Source: VAXT01 sp963698015
Lineage (GTDB): Bacteria; Actinomycetota; Thermoleophilia; Gaiellales; Gaiellaceae
DNA: 64,000 nt
Reading direction: 5' to 3'
Assembly: GCA_963698015.1 (NCBI GenBank)
Contig: OY969109.1
Coordinates: 2,666,001-2,730,000, forward strand
Below, piece by piece: positions 27,259 through 36,793 of the stretch. Position 1 is the stretch's first letter, and each line of letters opens with the position of its first letter. A model generated the notes under the pieces. It did not search any database. It was not told where the DNA came from and was given only the letters and a program-made list of their open reading frames with translations. The translations under genes were made by a program, and so were the position numbers.

Positions 27259-27726
27259 CTAGCGCGTCAGCGCCGCATCGCGCGAGGCGCCGAGATGAAG
27301 AGGCCCGCCGCTCCAGGGCCACTCCTTGGCGCTCTCGCACAGCCCCGCCTTTACGGGGTTCTCGAGGATGTACGCGGCAGCCGCCTCGAAGTGGTCGTCA
27401 CCTCCGACTGCGTATGCCTGAAATCGCTGCTCGAAGACGTGACCGCGACGCCCATGGCGAGCATTGAAGCGCTGCGCGTAAAGACCGTTCAGGCGCTGCA
27501 TTCCGCGTGATAGCGCATCTCGACTTGTTTCGAGGAGTAGGTGGTAGTGAGTGGTCATGAGGCAGTAGACGTGGCAGGTCCAGAGAAAGGCGCTCGCAGT
27601 TCTCGTGAGCTCGACGAGGAATACCACGCGGTCGGTCTCGTCCACGAAGAGCGCGCCTCCAGCAACACCTCGGGCCGTCACATGGAACATGCCGTCATCC
27701 AGAAGGCTCCTTGGCGCGCGAGGCAC
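27259..27726 (-). CDS. REP-associated tyrosine transposase (Y1_Tnp, RAYT type)
   Basis: Single-strand HUH-type transposase of 155 residues. Seen are the N-terminal FHVTARGVAGGALF, the HUH metal motif THYHLLLET, GMQRLNGLYAQRFNARHGRRGHVFEQRF and the catalytic-tyrosine region AAYILENPVKAGLC, followed by WPWSGG. It looks intact and full length. RAYTs do not usually move themselves; they are thought to mobilise short flanking palindromes. The neighbouring 17-base repeat clusters on both sides support this. It interrupts an otherwise co-directional gene run. Confidence 0.9.
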   Translation of the reverse strand: MPRAPRSLLDDGMFHVTARGVAGGALFVDETDRVVFLVELTRTASAFLWTCHVYCLMTTHYHLLLETSRDALSRGMQRLNGLYAQRFNARHGRRGHVFEQRFQAYAVGGDDHFEAAAAYILENPVKAGLCESAKEWPWSGGPLHLGASRDAALTR

Positions 27727-27805
27727 AGGGCTTTGAATAAGGCATCGAAGTCGGTCCGCGCGCGCCCGTTACGAAATCGGCACAAACTCGCAACAACTCC
27801 GTTGC

Positions 27806-27853
27806 CAGGGCCTGTCCCTTGTTAGGGACTGGCCCTTACGAGGGACAGGCCCT
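27806..27853. repeat. REP-like repeat cluster upstream of the transposase
   Basis: GCCTGTCCC (27810-27818) pairs with GGGACTGGC (27825-27833) to give a hairpin, and a third copy GGGACAGGC follows 17 bases later (27842-27850). The set matches the downstream cluster at 27215-27257. It ends at the stop codon of the coiled-coil gene. Confidence 0.78.
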
Positions 27854-28215
27854 CAGTGAGATGCCGGCGGAGCCGAGGTTCGCGGCTCATCCTCGACGAG
27901 GCGGAGCCGGTGCTCGAGTTGTGCGACCTTGAGCTCGAGCTCTTCGAAGTCCGACCGCGGGACGAGGCCGAGTTGCTGGAAGAAGCCGTCGAGCCCGGCG
28001 CCCGCTCGCTCGGTGAAACGAACCGCCTCGCCGCGCCAGCGGTGGATCGTCTGCTCGATCACCTCGCGGGCCTCCTCGCGGCGGATCCCACCGGTCCGGG
28101 AGAGCTCGTCTGCAAGGGCATCCGCGCGCTCGGCGGTCAGCGCAACCGCCCCGATCGCGGCCAGCCCGACCCGCTCGAGCGCCTCCGTGACGAAGCTGCC
28201 GTTATCGTCGGCCAT
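27853..28215 (-). CDS. Small coiled-coil protein (phasin-like), function unknown
   Basis: A 120-residue soluble protein. Residues 1-40 are alpha-helical (FVTEALERVGLAAIGAVALTAERADALADELS), followed by GIRREEAREVIEQTIHRWRG and a C-terminal coiled coil with LELKVAQLEHRLRLVE. The shape recalls PHA-granule-associated phasins and similar small helical proteins, but I cannot assign a function. ATG 28215 is chosen because homology to the alternative upstream frame is lacking; it overlaps the secDF 3' end by 14 bases, implying co-transcription. Confidence 0.7.
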   Translation of the reverse strand: MADDNGSFVTEALERVGLAAIGAVALTAERADALADELSRTGGIRREEAREVIEQTIHRWRGEAVRFTERAGAGLDGFFQQLGLVPRSDFEELELKVAQLEHRLRLVEDEPRTSAPPASH

Positions 28216-31033
28216 GCGGCCTGGCGCGACGACGCTGCCGCCGCCGCTCCCGCTTCGACTGTGCCGAGGAGAGCTCGCCGTTCCCTTCGCCGCCGTCGAT
28301 CGCAGGCGCGAGCTCCGGGACGGCCACGGGCTCTGGCTCATCGGCCGCCGCGGCTTCGGCCTGGGCGAGCACGGCCTGCATCGCAGCACCGTCGCCGTCC
28401 TCGGGAGCCAGCCCCTTCTTCGCTGTCCACTCCGGCTCGCGCTCCTTGAGGATCGTCAGCAGCGGAGCCGCGATGAAGATCGACGAGTACGCACCGGAGC
28501 CGATGCCGATGAGCAGCGCGAACGCGAAGTCCTTCAGGGTCGCGCCGCCAAAGATGAACAGCGACGCCACCGGCAGCAGCGTGATGAAGGTCGTCGCGAG
28601 GGAGCGCCTGATCGTCTCCCAGAGCGAGATGTTCGCGATCGTCGCGAACGAGGCGCGCCGCATCAGCGGGACGTTCTCGCGGATACGGTCGAAGATGATG
28701 ATCGTGTCGTAGATCGAGTACCCGAGCACGGTCAACACCGCCGCCACGGTCGCGGTCGTCACCTCCCGGCCCGTGAGCGAGTACACGCCGACCGTGATCA
28801 CGATGTCGTGGATCAGCGCCGCGATCACCGGGATCGCGTACTTGTAGTCGAAGCGGATCGCCAGGTAGAGGACGATCAGGAGCAGCGACCCGAAGATCGC
28901 CCACAGTGCGGATTTTGCGATCTGCCGCCCGAAGCTCTCGGAGACGGTCGTCGACCCGTAGTGCGTCGCGCCGAGCTTCGTCTCCAGCTCGTTGCGCAGG
29001 TTTTCCCCCGCCTGCGGGCCGAGCGCCTTCGTTCGCAGCTGGAAGCTCTTGTACTTCCCGTCGGTCGAGGCGCCGCGGCCCTGGATGACCGCCTTCGACA
29101 GGCTCGAGTCGATGCTCTGCGCGTCGGTGCGCACGTCGTCGACGAGCTGCGGCTGCGGCGTCTGGAACGTGACCTGTGACCCGCCCTTGAAGTCGATTCC
29201 CAGGTTGAGCCCGCGCACGCCGAGCGAAAGGATCGCGATCGCGACTACACAGCCCGAGATCGCGAACCAGAGGCGGCGCTTGCCCATGAAGTCGATCTGG
29301 AGCCAGCGCCCGTGCTGCTGGCCCTTTGCGCCCATGAATGCGGGGTTCTCGAACCAGCGGAAGCCGGCGAGCAGCCCGAGCATCGCCCGGGTCGCGAACA
29401 CGGCCGTGACGAGCGAGATCGCCGTGCCGATCAGGAGCATGAGCGCGAAGCCCTTGACCCCCGCCGTCGCGACGAGGAACAGGACGAGCGCCGTGATCGC
29501 CGTCACGACGTTCGCGTCGATGATCGTGTGGAACCCCTTCGCGTACCCGGTGGAGATCGCGGCCCGTACGGATTTGCCCGCACGGACCTCTTCTTTGATG
29601 CGTTCGAAGATGACCACGTTCGCGTCTGCTGCGACTCCGATCGTGAGGATGAGGCCCGCGAAGCCGGGCAGGGTCAGGGTCACGTTGAAGAGCAGGAGCG
29701 CCGCGTACAGGAGCACGGCGTAGATGCCGAGCCCGATCACCGCGACGAGGCCGAGGAAGCGATAGAAGATCAGCAGGAAGAGCGCGACGACGAGGAGCCC
29801 GCCGATCGCGGCCTTCTTCGCCTCCTGGAGTGAGTCCTTGCCGAGCGTCGCCGAGATCTCGGTCTTCTCGAGCTGACGGAAGTTGTACGGGAGGGCGCCG
29901 GTCTGGAGCACAAGCGCTAGGTCCTTCGCCTCCCCAATGGAGCCGATGCCGGTGATCTCGGCGCCGTTCGTGCCCGGGATGCCGTTCGGGTTGTCGCGGA
30001 AGCTGACCGTCGGCGCGGACCTGATCTCGCGGTCGAGGACGATCGCGAACTGCTGTGCGTAGTTGTCCTCCTGGCCGCTCGGGCTACCGGCCGTTTGCCA
30101 CTTCGTTCGGCCGCGCTCGGCAAGCGTTCGCGTCACCGACTGGAACTTCTTTGCGCCCCCGTTCGTGAAATCCATGAGCACGATCGGCTGGCCGTTCTCG
30201 GTGCCCTGCGTCCCGATGTCCTGGCGGGTGCCCTTGAGGTTGAGGTCGGACCCGGTCATTTCCGGGATCGCGGTGCTCTCCGCAGTCGCGTGCGGGTGGT
30301 ACTTGAAGAGGTAGTAATAGGTGGTCTTCGGCGGGCCGACGTTCGGGCAGAACGTCGCGTCCGGGGTGCACTTGACGAGCGCGAGGTTCCCCGGCACGAA
30401 CATCACCTTGCTGCCTTTCGGCACCTCGCCGCGCTTGCCGTTGTCACGCACGTAGTTCGAGTCGAGAAGCTCCTTCTCGGTCGGGAACGGCCCCGCGACG
30501 AGCTTGTAGTCCGTCGTTTTCGAGCCCGGCTTCTTCTCGGGGGCGAAGAGGTAGAACTCCTGCGAGTCGCTCTTCTTCCCCTGCGACTGAACGGGCAAGA
30601 GCGTCTTGTAGAGCGACGTCAGCGGGGTCGGGTTCCCCTGGAGATCGGCCGTCGGCGGGACCAGGTCGCCCTGGAGGTCGAAGAGCTCGAGCCGCGCGGT
30701 CTTCCCGATCACCTCCTGGGCGCGATCCGGGTTGACGCCGGCGAGCTCGATCACCATCTGGTCCTTGCCCTGCTTCCGGATCTCCGGCTCGGTCACGCCG
30801 AGCTTGTCGACGCGCCTGCGCATGACCGACTGGGCCGTGTCCATCCCCTCGGAGGTGACCTGTTCGCCTCTCGGCGGGACCGCCTTCAGGACGACCTCGG
30901 TGCCTCCCTGGAGGTCGAGCCCGAGGACCGGCTTCTTGTGGATCGGCGAGCCCGGTACCGCGAGCAGGGCAGCCGCCACCAGGGCCGCGATGATCAGGCC
31001 CAGCAGGAGGAGATGGGAGCGGCGCTCGGCCAC
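28202..31033 (-). CDS. secDF: Protein translocase subunit SecDF (fused)
   Basis: RND-type membrane protein that uses the proton gradient to help SecYEG export. The 943-residue protein joins SecD and SecF in one chain. SecD part: membrane segment near 8-26, LGLDLQGGTEVVLKA, a large periplasmic P1 domain, and the RND membrane block with LTLPGFAGLILTIGVAADANVVIFERIKEE. SecF part from about residue 580: LGIDFKGGSQVTF, ALIHDIVITVGVYSL and VLTVLGYSIYDTIIIFDRIRE. Twelve membrane helices are expected. The tail is acidic, then strongly basic (SKRERRRQRRRARP). It follows yajC in the order queA-tgt-yajC-secDF. Confidence 0.96.
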   Translation of the reverse strand: MAERRSHLLLLGLIIAALVAAALLAVPGSPIHKKPVLGLDLQGGTEVVLKAVPPRGEQVTSEGMDTAQSVMRRRVDKLGVTEPEIRKQGKDQMVIELAGVNPDRAQEVIGKTARLELFDLQGDLVPPTADLQGNPTPLTSLYKTLLPVQSQGKKSDSQEFYLFAPEKKPGSKTTDYKLVAGPFPTEKELLDSNYVRDNGKRGEVPKGSKVMFVPGNLALVKCTPDATFCPNVGPPKTTYYYLFKYHPHATAESTAIPEMTGSDLNLKGTRQDIGTQGTENGQPIVLMDFTNGGAKKFQSVTRTLAERGRTKWQTAGSPSGQEDNYAQQFAIVLDREIRSAPTVSFRDNPNGIPGTNGAEITGIGSIGEAKDLALVLQTGALPYNFRQLEKTEISATLGKDSLQEAKKAAIGGLLVVALFLLIFYRFLGLVAVIGLGIYAVLLYAALLLFNVTLTLPGFAGLILTIGVAADANVVIFERIKEEVRAGKSVRAAISTGYAKGFHTIIDANVVTAITALVLFLVATAGVKGFALMLLIGTAISLVTAVFATRAMLGLLAGFRWFENPAFMGAKGQQHGRWLQIDFMGKRRLWFAISGCVVAIAILSLGVRGLNLGIDFKGGSQVTFQTPQPQLVDDVRTDAQSIDSSLSKAVIQGRGASTDGKYKSFQLRTKALGPQAGENLRNELETKLGATHYGSTTVSESFGRQIAKSALWAIFGSLLLIVLYLAIRFDYKYAIPVIAALIHDIVITVGVYSLTGREVTTATVAAVLTVLGYSIYDTIIIFDRIRENVPLMRRASFATIANISLWETIRRSLATTFITLLPVASLFIFGGATLKDFAFALLIGIGSGAYSSIFIAAPLLTILKEREPEWTAKKGLAPEDGDGAAMQAVLAQAEAAAADEPEPVAVPELAPAIDGGEGNGELSSAQSKRERRRQRRRARPHGRR

Positions 31034-31042
31034 GGTGCTGCC

Positions 31043-31356
31043 TTAGGGTAGCGGGGTTTCGGGTGGGTCCGTTGACCCGTCTGGGCTATCCGCGGGCTCT
31101 TCTTCGGCTTCCGCTTCGGTGCGGGCGGTGATCGCGCTCTTCGCCAGCCGGACGCGGGTGTCGGGCGCGATCTCGAGGACGACGTGGTGATCCTCGACCT
31201 CGCGGACGAAGCCGAAGATGCCGCCGAGCGTCATCACCTCGTCACCGACCTCGACGTCACGGAGGAGCTGAGACTGCGCCTGGCGGCGCCGTCGTTGCGG
31301 CATCACGATCAGGACGTAGAAGAGGACAAGCATGCCTCCGAGGAAGATGAGTGCGG

Positions 31357-31360
<4 letters not shown>
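31043..31360 (-). CDS. yajC: Preprotein translocase subunit YajC
   Basis: Small single-span partner of SecDF. The 105-residue protein starts with a hydrophobic segment (ALIFLGGMLVLFYVLIVMPQRRRRQ), followed by the typical SQLLRDVEVGDEVMTLGGIFGFV and the short beta domain DTRVRLAKSAI. The tail is acidic. The start is TTG at 31360, overlapping the tgt stop as TTGA; the long open frame upstream runs antisense-like through tgt and is not coding. Placement before secDF is canonical. Confidence 0.93.
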
Positions 31361-32460
<1,100 letters not shown>

Positions 32461-32465
32461 GCGGC

Positions 32466-32569
32466 CATGTCCCGGGACCTGGTGCGTGGCCATGCCTGGG
32501 GACCGGGTCCGGGGACATGTCTCGGGACCAGGTCCGGGGACATGTCTCGGGACCAGGTGCGGAGACACG
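32466..32569. repeat. Four tandem CATG-bounded palindromes, 25-base period
   Basis: CATG occurs at 32466, 32491, 32516 and 32541, then CACG at 32566, exactly 25 bases apart. Each interval is close to CATGTCTCGGGACCAGGTCC plus GGGGA, and neighbouring palindromes share the CATG. It fills the space between queA and tgt. Single or degraded copies are at 7367-7395 (inside murC) and 12046-12112. Confidence 0.88.
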
Positions 32570-32590
32570 GCCGTTGATGGGTTCGAAGTC

Positions 32591-33532
32591 TCACAGGATC
32601 AACATCGCATCGCCGAACGAGTAGAAGCGGTACCGCTCCTCGATCGCGAGCTCGTAGAGCCGAAGCGTCTCCTCGGCGCCTGCGAAGGCCATCACGAGCG
32701 CGAGCAGCGTCGAGCCGGGGAGATGGAAGTTCGTCAGCAAGGCGTCCGTCCGGAGAAAGTCGAACGGCGGCGTGATGAAGAGATCCGTTCGCCCTGCGAG
32801 CGGGGCGCCCGCCGCGAGCCACTCGACGACCCTGACGGTCGTGGTGCCGACCGCGAGCACGCGCTCGGCGTCTCGGATCCGCGTCCATGCTTCGGGTGCG
32901 ACCGAGTAACGCTCGGTGTGGATCGGGTGGTCGTCGAGATCGTCGACCGTCACCGGCCGGAACGTGTCGAGCCCGACGTGAAGCGTCACCCGCTCGACAT
33001 CGAGCTTGGCGAGGACCTCGGGCGTGAAGTGGAGCCCCGCGGTCGGTGCGGCGGCCGAGCCTTCGCTGTCCGCATAGACGGTCTGGTAGCGCTCCGGGTC
33101 GGCGAGCGGCTCTGTGATGTACGGGGGGAGCGGGGCCTCGCCGGCCGGCTTGCCCCTGAGCTTCAAGCGCCAACGGCCCTCCCCCAGGTGCTCGATGAAT
33201 TCGACGGGGCCAATCCGCTGACCGGGCCGGAGCTTCTTGGTCGGGCGCGCGAGACCCTCCCATTCCCCCCCTTCGTCGAGCGGTTCGATCAGCAGCACCT
33301 CCGCCTCGCCGCCCGTCGGCCGCTGCAACCGCAGCCTCGCCGGGAGCACGCGCGTGTCGTTGACGACGACGAGCTCGCCGTGGAGCTGTTTCGGCAGCTC
33401 TCGGAATACCCGGTGGCGCACGTCCCCGGTCGAGCGCTCGTAGACGAGGAGCCGTGACTCGTCTCGCCGCTCCGCCGGGTGCTGCGCGATCAATTCCGGA
33501 GGTAGCGCGTACTCGAGCTCAGATCGCTTCAT
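32591..33532 (-). CDS. queA: S-adenosylmethionine:tRNA ribosyltransferase-isomerase
   Basis: Transfers the ribosyl part of SAM to preQ1 on tRNA to make epoxyqueuosine, the step after Tgt. The 313-residue protein has the family start LEYALPPELIAQHPAERRDE, NDTRVLPARL, LLIEPLDEGGEWEGLARPTKKLRPGQ, the SAAAPTAGLHFT block, HVGLDTFRPV and the C-terminal TNFHLPGSTLL. ATG 33532 is clear. Together with tgt next to it and queG further on, this gives three late steps of queuosine synthesis; the preQ1-making genes are not in the window. Confidence 0.97.
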   Translation of the reverse strand: MKRSELEYALPPELIAQHPAERRDESRLLVYERSTGDVRHRVFRELPKQLHGELVVVNDTRVLPARLRLQRPTGGEAEVLLIEPLDEGGEWEGLARPTKKLRPGQRIGPVEFIEHLGEGRWRLKLRGKPAGEAPLPPYITEPLADPERYQTVYADSEGSAAAPTAGLHFTPEVLAKLDVERVTLHVGLDTFRPVTVDDLDDHPIHTERYSVAPEAWTRIRDAERVLAVGTTTVRVVEWLAAGAPLAGRTDLFITPPFDFLRTDALLTNFHLPGSTLLALVMAFAGAEETLRLYELAIEERYRFYSFGDAMLIL

Positions 33533-33559
33533 CCGACGCGAACGCTAGCGTCCCCGCCT

Positions 33560-34006
33560 ATGGACGAGGCGGCCATCGCACGAGCGCGAGAGCGGTTGGA
33601 GAACGCAGCCCGTGGCCGGGCCTCGGCGGGCGACGTCGAAGCGGCCCTCGAACGCGCTCGGGCGCAGGTCGAGGAGCTGGCTCAGGTCGCGGCGGAGCTC
33701 GAAACGACGCTTCCGGGACAGATCCGGGAAGCGATTCGCGACGGCGTGCGAACGGAGGCGGCTCCGGTTGCGCAGCAGCTCGCCGAGGTGCGCGGGCTCG
33801 CCGGACAGACGATTCGCCGTCTCGAGGGGCTCGAGGCCGACCTCCTGGCCGAGCGGCACGCACGGATCGACGACCTCGCGCTGCTCGTCGACCTGATCTC
33901 GTCGGGCTGGAGCAGCATCGACGTCCGCCTCGCGCGGATGGAGCGCAAGCTCGACACCGGCGGCAGCGCCCAGATCTACCGGTTCGAAGAGCGCGAAGCC
34001 AGCTAG
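33560..34006 (+). CDS. Hypothetical coiled-coil protein
   Basis: A 148-residue soluble protein, almost entirely alpha-helical and heptad-like (ARARERLENAARG, VEAALERARAQVEELAQVAAELE, QTIRRLEGLEADLLAERHARIDDLALLVDLI). No catalytic motif or membrane segment is seen and I do not recognise the family. It converges with the histidine-kinase gene, and both stop codons use the same CTAG palindrome at 34003-34006. It diverges from queA with a 27-base spacer. The codon use and coiled-coil periodicity argue that it is real. Confidence 0.6.
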   Translation: MDEAAIARARERLENAARGRASAGDVEAALERARAQVEELAQVAAELETTLPGQIREAIRDGVRTEAAPVAQQLAEVRGLAGQTIRRLEGLEADLLAERHARIDDLALLVDLISSGWSSIDVRLARMERKLDTGGSAQIYRFEEREAS

Positions 34007-35397
34007 ACCGGCAGCGTCGGCAGGACGAGCTCGAACTTGCTTCCGCGTCCGACCTCGCTGTCCAGGTCGATGCGGCCGCCGAGCGCCATCGCCAGCTCGC
34101 GCGCGATCGCGAGCCCGAGGCCCGTTCCCTTGCCGTCGTGCGTCCAGAACGGGCGGAAGATCCGGTCCTGCTCCTCCGGGCCGATTCCCGGCCCCGTGTC
34201 CTCGACCGCGACGTGGATGTTCCCGTTCTCGGAGCTCAGGTGGAGACCCACGCTGCCGCCGTTCGGCGTCCAGCGGAACGCGTTCGCGAGCAGGTTCGTG
34301 ATGATCTGCAGGACGCGGTCGCCGTCGGTGACGATCACCGGCTCGGCGGACACCTCCTGCGAGTAGTCGATCTTCCGCTGCTTCGCCTCCTCGCCGAACG
34401 CGAGGTACGCCTGCTCGAGGAGCCGGGCCATGTCGACCTCTTCGTGTCGCACGGTGAAGCGCCGCGTGTCGAGCTTGGCGAGGTCGAGCACGTCGCCGAC
34501 GAGGCGCTCGAGACGGGTCGCCTCCGAGGAGATCACGTCGAGCGACGCCTTGCGCAGCGCCGGGTCGTCCACGACTCCCTCGCGCAGCGCCTCCACGTGG
34601 CCGCGGATCGCGGTCAGCGGCGTCCGCAGCTCGTGCGAGACGGTCATCAGGAAGTTCCGCTCCAGCTCCTCGGCCTCGGACAAGCGCGCGGTCATGGCCC
34701 GGAACGAGTCGGCGAGATCGGCGACCTCGTCCCCGCTGGTCAGCACCGGAACATGCGTGTCATAGTGCCCCTCGGCCACCTCGTCCGCGGCTCCCGCAAG
34801 CCGGCGGAGCGGACGGGTGATGCGTCCGGAGATGTACCAGGCCAAAACGGCGGTCACCAGCAGGCCGATGAACAGTGCGATCGCCAGCCGCTCCAACAGG
34901 CGAATCACCTGATTGCTCAGCTGGGTCTGAGGTGTGGCCACCACCAGGCCCCCGAACGGAGAGCCGTTCTTGTCGAGATAGAGCGGATGGGCGACCGCAA
35001 GGAAGGTGCGATGCTCACCGGGCGGCGTGAACTCGAACTCGATCGTCTCACCGCGCAGAATCGCGTTGAAGTCGACAGCCGACTGCGGAAGGCGTCGCAA
35101 CCCGGAAGCCTGCCCGGAGAAAAACGGCACGCCGACATAGAAGAGACTGTTGCCGCTGGCTTTCTCGAGCTTGCTCGCGGCGAAGAACGGCGGCGCCGTC
35201 CCTCGCTCCTGGGTTTTCAGCGCCTGCGCCGCGTACAGCTGCGTGAGGCCGGCGGCCTCGCGACGAAGCTCCTTCCGCGCCTGGCTCTGCGTGTAGTTGC
35301 GGAAGAGCCCGAAGGCGATCAGCGTGGAGACAAGGCCGGTCAACGCGATCCCGGCGAGGAAGAGCGCCGGAAGGCGAAAACGCAAAGATCTAAACAT
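34003..35397 (-). CDS. Membrane sensor histidine kinase
   Basis: Two-component kinase of 464 residues. N-terminal membrane helix at about 8-33, an extracytoplasmic domain to about 165 with no recognised fold, a second helix (LAIALFIGLLVTAVLAWYISG), a HAMP linker (GRITRPLRRLAGAADEVAEG), HisKA with the phosphoacceptor in VSHELRTPLTAI, and a HATPase with NLLANAFRWTPNG (N box), EDTGPGIGPEEQ (G1) and GKGTGLGLAIARE (G2). It is the third gene in secreted protein - response regulator - kinase. The stimulus is unknown. Confidence 0.93.
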   Translation of the reverse strand: MFRSLRFRLPALFLAGIALTGLVSTLIAFGLFRNYTQSQARKELRREAAGLTQLYAAQALKTQERGTAPPFFAASKLEKASGNSLFYVGVPFFSGQASGLRRLPQSAVDFNAILRGETIEFEFTPPGEHRTFLAVAHPLYLDKNGSPFGGLVVATPQTQLSNQVIRLLERLAIALFIGLLVTAVLAWYISGRITRPLRRLAGAADEVAEGHYDTHVPVLTSGDEVADLADSFRAMTARLSEAEELERNFLMTVSHELRTPLTAIRGHVEALREGVVDDPALRKASLDVISSEATRLERLVGDVLDLAKLDTRRFTVRHEEVDMARLLEQAYLAFGEEAKQRKIDYSQEVSAEPVIVTDGDRVLQIITNLLANAFRWTPNGGSVGLHLSSENGNIHVAVEDTGPGIGPEEQDRIFRPFWTHDGKGTGLGLAIARELAMALGGRIDLDSEVGRGSKFELVLPTLPV

Positions 35398-35492
35398 GAG
35401 TGGACACAGAGGCGGGAGGTCGCTCGGCCTTCGACCTCGCGCCCCTTAGAAATGGCAAGCGCACTGATTGCACGCGAACCAGTCCCCTCGCG

Positions 35493-36203
35493 CTACGCCG
35501 TAACGACGGCGTCCCTGGCGGGCGAGACCTTGTAGCCGACGCCCCACACCGTCACGATCGGCGACGCCTCGCCGAGCTTGCGGCGCAGCTGGCGCACGTG
35601 GACGTCGACGGTGCGCGTGTCGCCCGCGAAGGTGTAGCCCCAGACCCGCTCGAGCAGCTGGTCGCGCGTGAGCACGAGCCCGCGGTGGTCGAGCAGCTCC
35701 CAGAGCAGGTCGAACTCCTTCGGGGCGAGCCTGATCTCCTCGTCGCCGACCTTGACCTCGCGGCGGCCGGCGTCGATGTTCAGATCGCCGTGCGTGATCG
35801 TCGCGCTCGCGACCTCCCTCCGATCCGGCGTCGAGCGGCGGAGGATCGACTTCACACGCGCAACGAGCTCGCGCGGGTTGAACGGCTTCGTCAGGTAGTC
35901 GTCGGCGCCGACCTCGAGCCCGATGATCTTGTCCACGTCCTCGTCGCGCGCGGTCAGCATCAGGATCGGCACGTCGGAGCGGCGCCGGATCCGCCGGCAG
36001 ACCTCGATCCCGTCGATGTCCGGGAGCATGAGGTCGAGCACGATCAGCGACGGCTGCTGGCCCTCCGCCTTGATCAGCGCGTCCTCGCCCGTTTCCGCGA
36101 CGTGGACGTCGTAGCCCGCGTTCTTCAGGTAGAGCGAGACGAAGGAGGCGATCGACGCCTCGTCTTCGACCACAAGGACAGTTTGTGGTGCGTTCAACGG
36201 CAT
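35493..36203 (-). CDS. OmpR/PhoB-type response regulator
   Basis: DNA-binding partner of the downstream kinase, 236 residues. The receiver is canonical: acidic pocket VVEDEA, phosphoacceptor Asp in LIVLDLMLPDIDG, and switch Lys in DDYLTKPFNP. The winged-helix domain has RLAPKEFDLLWELLDHRGLVLTRDQLLERVWGY and RTVDVHVRQLRRKLG. The frame is open upstream, but ATG 36203 with AAAGGG before it gives the standard N terminus. It follows the small secreted protein gene with 28 bases between. Confidence 0.95.
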   Translation of the reverse strand: MPLNAPQTVLVVEDEASIASFVSLYLKNAGYDVHVAETGEDALIKAEGQQPSLIVLDLMLPDIDGIEVCRRIRRRSDVPILMLTARDEDVDKIIGLEVGADDYLTKPFNPRELVARVKSILRRSTPDRREVASATITHGDLNIDAGRREVKVGDEEIRLAPKEFDLLWELLDHRGLVLTRDQLLERVWGYTFAGDTRTVDVHVRQLRRKLGEASPIVTVWGVGYKVSPARDAVVTA

Positions 36204-36231
36204 CGCCCTTTCAGGATGCCAGAGCGGGCTG

Positions 36232-36720
36232 CTATTGCGGCGTCGCTGGTGCCAGGTCGAAACTGCTTGCGGCGTCCGGCAGAGACTGGTACGGCGAGTC
36301 GTTGAGCGACCAGACGCCGTCGTAGTACACGTTCGTAGAAGGATCGCCGGCGCCGTCGATGACACCGGTGCCGCGCGCGATCGCGCTGAGGAAGATCGCC
36401 CGACCCTGGATGCGGAACTGGAAGCGTGCGCCGATCAGGCGGAAACGGAGGTTCTTGCCCTGGTAGAGGGTCGTCTTCACGTTCCGATAGGTCGTCTTCG
36501 TCGCGCCGTAGACGACCGGGCGCTTGTTGTCGTACGGCTTCGGGTCGGTGATCGCGATCTTCCCGTTCACGCGGCCGGTCATACTGCCGCGCGCGTCGAG
36601 CTGGACGATGCCGCGACCCTCGCGAATCGAGAGCGTGCCGTTCCGGGGGGTGTTCGACTGCGACTGGGCCGCAGCCGGGACGAGAAGCGCGAGCAGGAGT
36701 AGAAGCACCGTTTTCCGCAT
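36232..36720 (-). CDS. Small secreted protein of unknown function
   Basis: A 162-residue protein with a clear signal peptide (MRKTVLLLLLALLVPAAAQSQ). The mature part is beta-rich with short repeated strands (TLSIREGRGIVQLDARGSMTG, NGKIAITDP, LRFRLIGARFQFRIQGRAIFLSAIARGTGVID). No domain is recognised. It is the first gene before the response regulator and kinase, so it may be part of the signal they read, or a target; this is inference. The 73-base spacer to the divergent antiporter gene holds the promoters. Confidence 0.7.
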   Translation of the reverse strand: MRKTVLLLLLALLVPAAAQSQSNTPRNGTLSIREGRGIVQLDARGSMTGRVNGKIAITDPKPYDNKRPVVYGATKTTYRNVKTTLYQGKNLRFRLIGARFQFRIQGRAIFLSAIARGTGVIDGAGDPSTNVYYDGVWSLNDSPYQSLPDAASSFDLAPATPQ

Positions 36721-36793
36721 CGGTACGTCAAGTATTGCTTGCTTCCTTATGCCCGCAATGTGGGAGTTGTAAGGAATCCGTTAGCGTCACAGC

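Noticed and set aside
27259..27726. Complete insertion sequence with terminal inverted repeats
   Set aside because: The repeats are short REP-like units on a 17-base period and the enzyme is a Y1/RAYT type, which has no classical IS ends or target duplication.
32466..32569. CRISPR array
   Set aside because: The 25-base units are contiguous palindromes without unique spacers, and no cas genes are present.
33454..35535. A 693-codon plus-strand frame across queA, the coiled-coil gene and the kinase
   Set aside because: Spans several genuine genes in another frame and has no domain.
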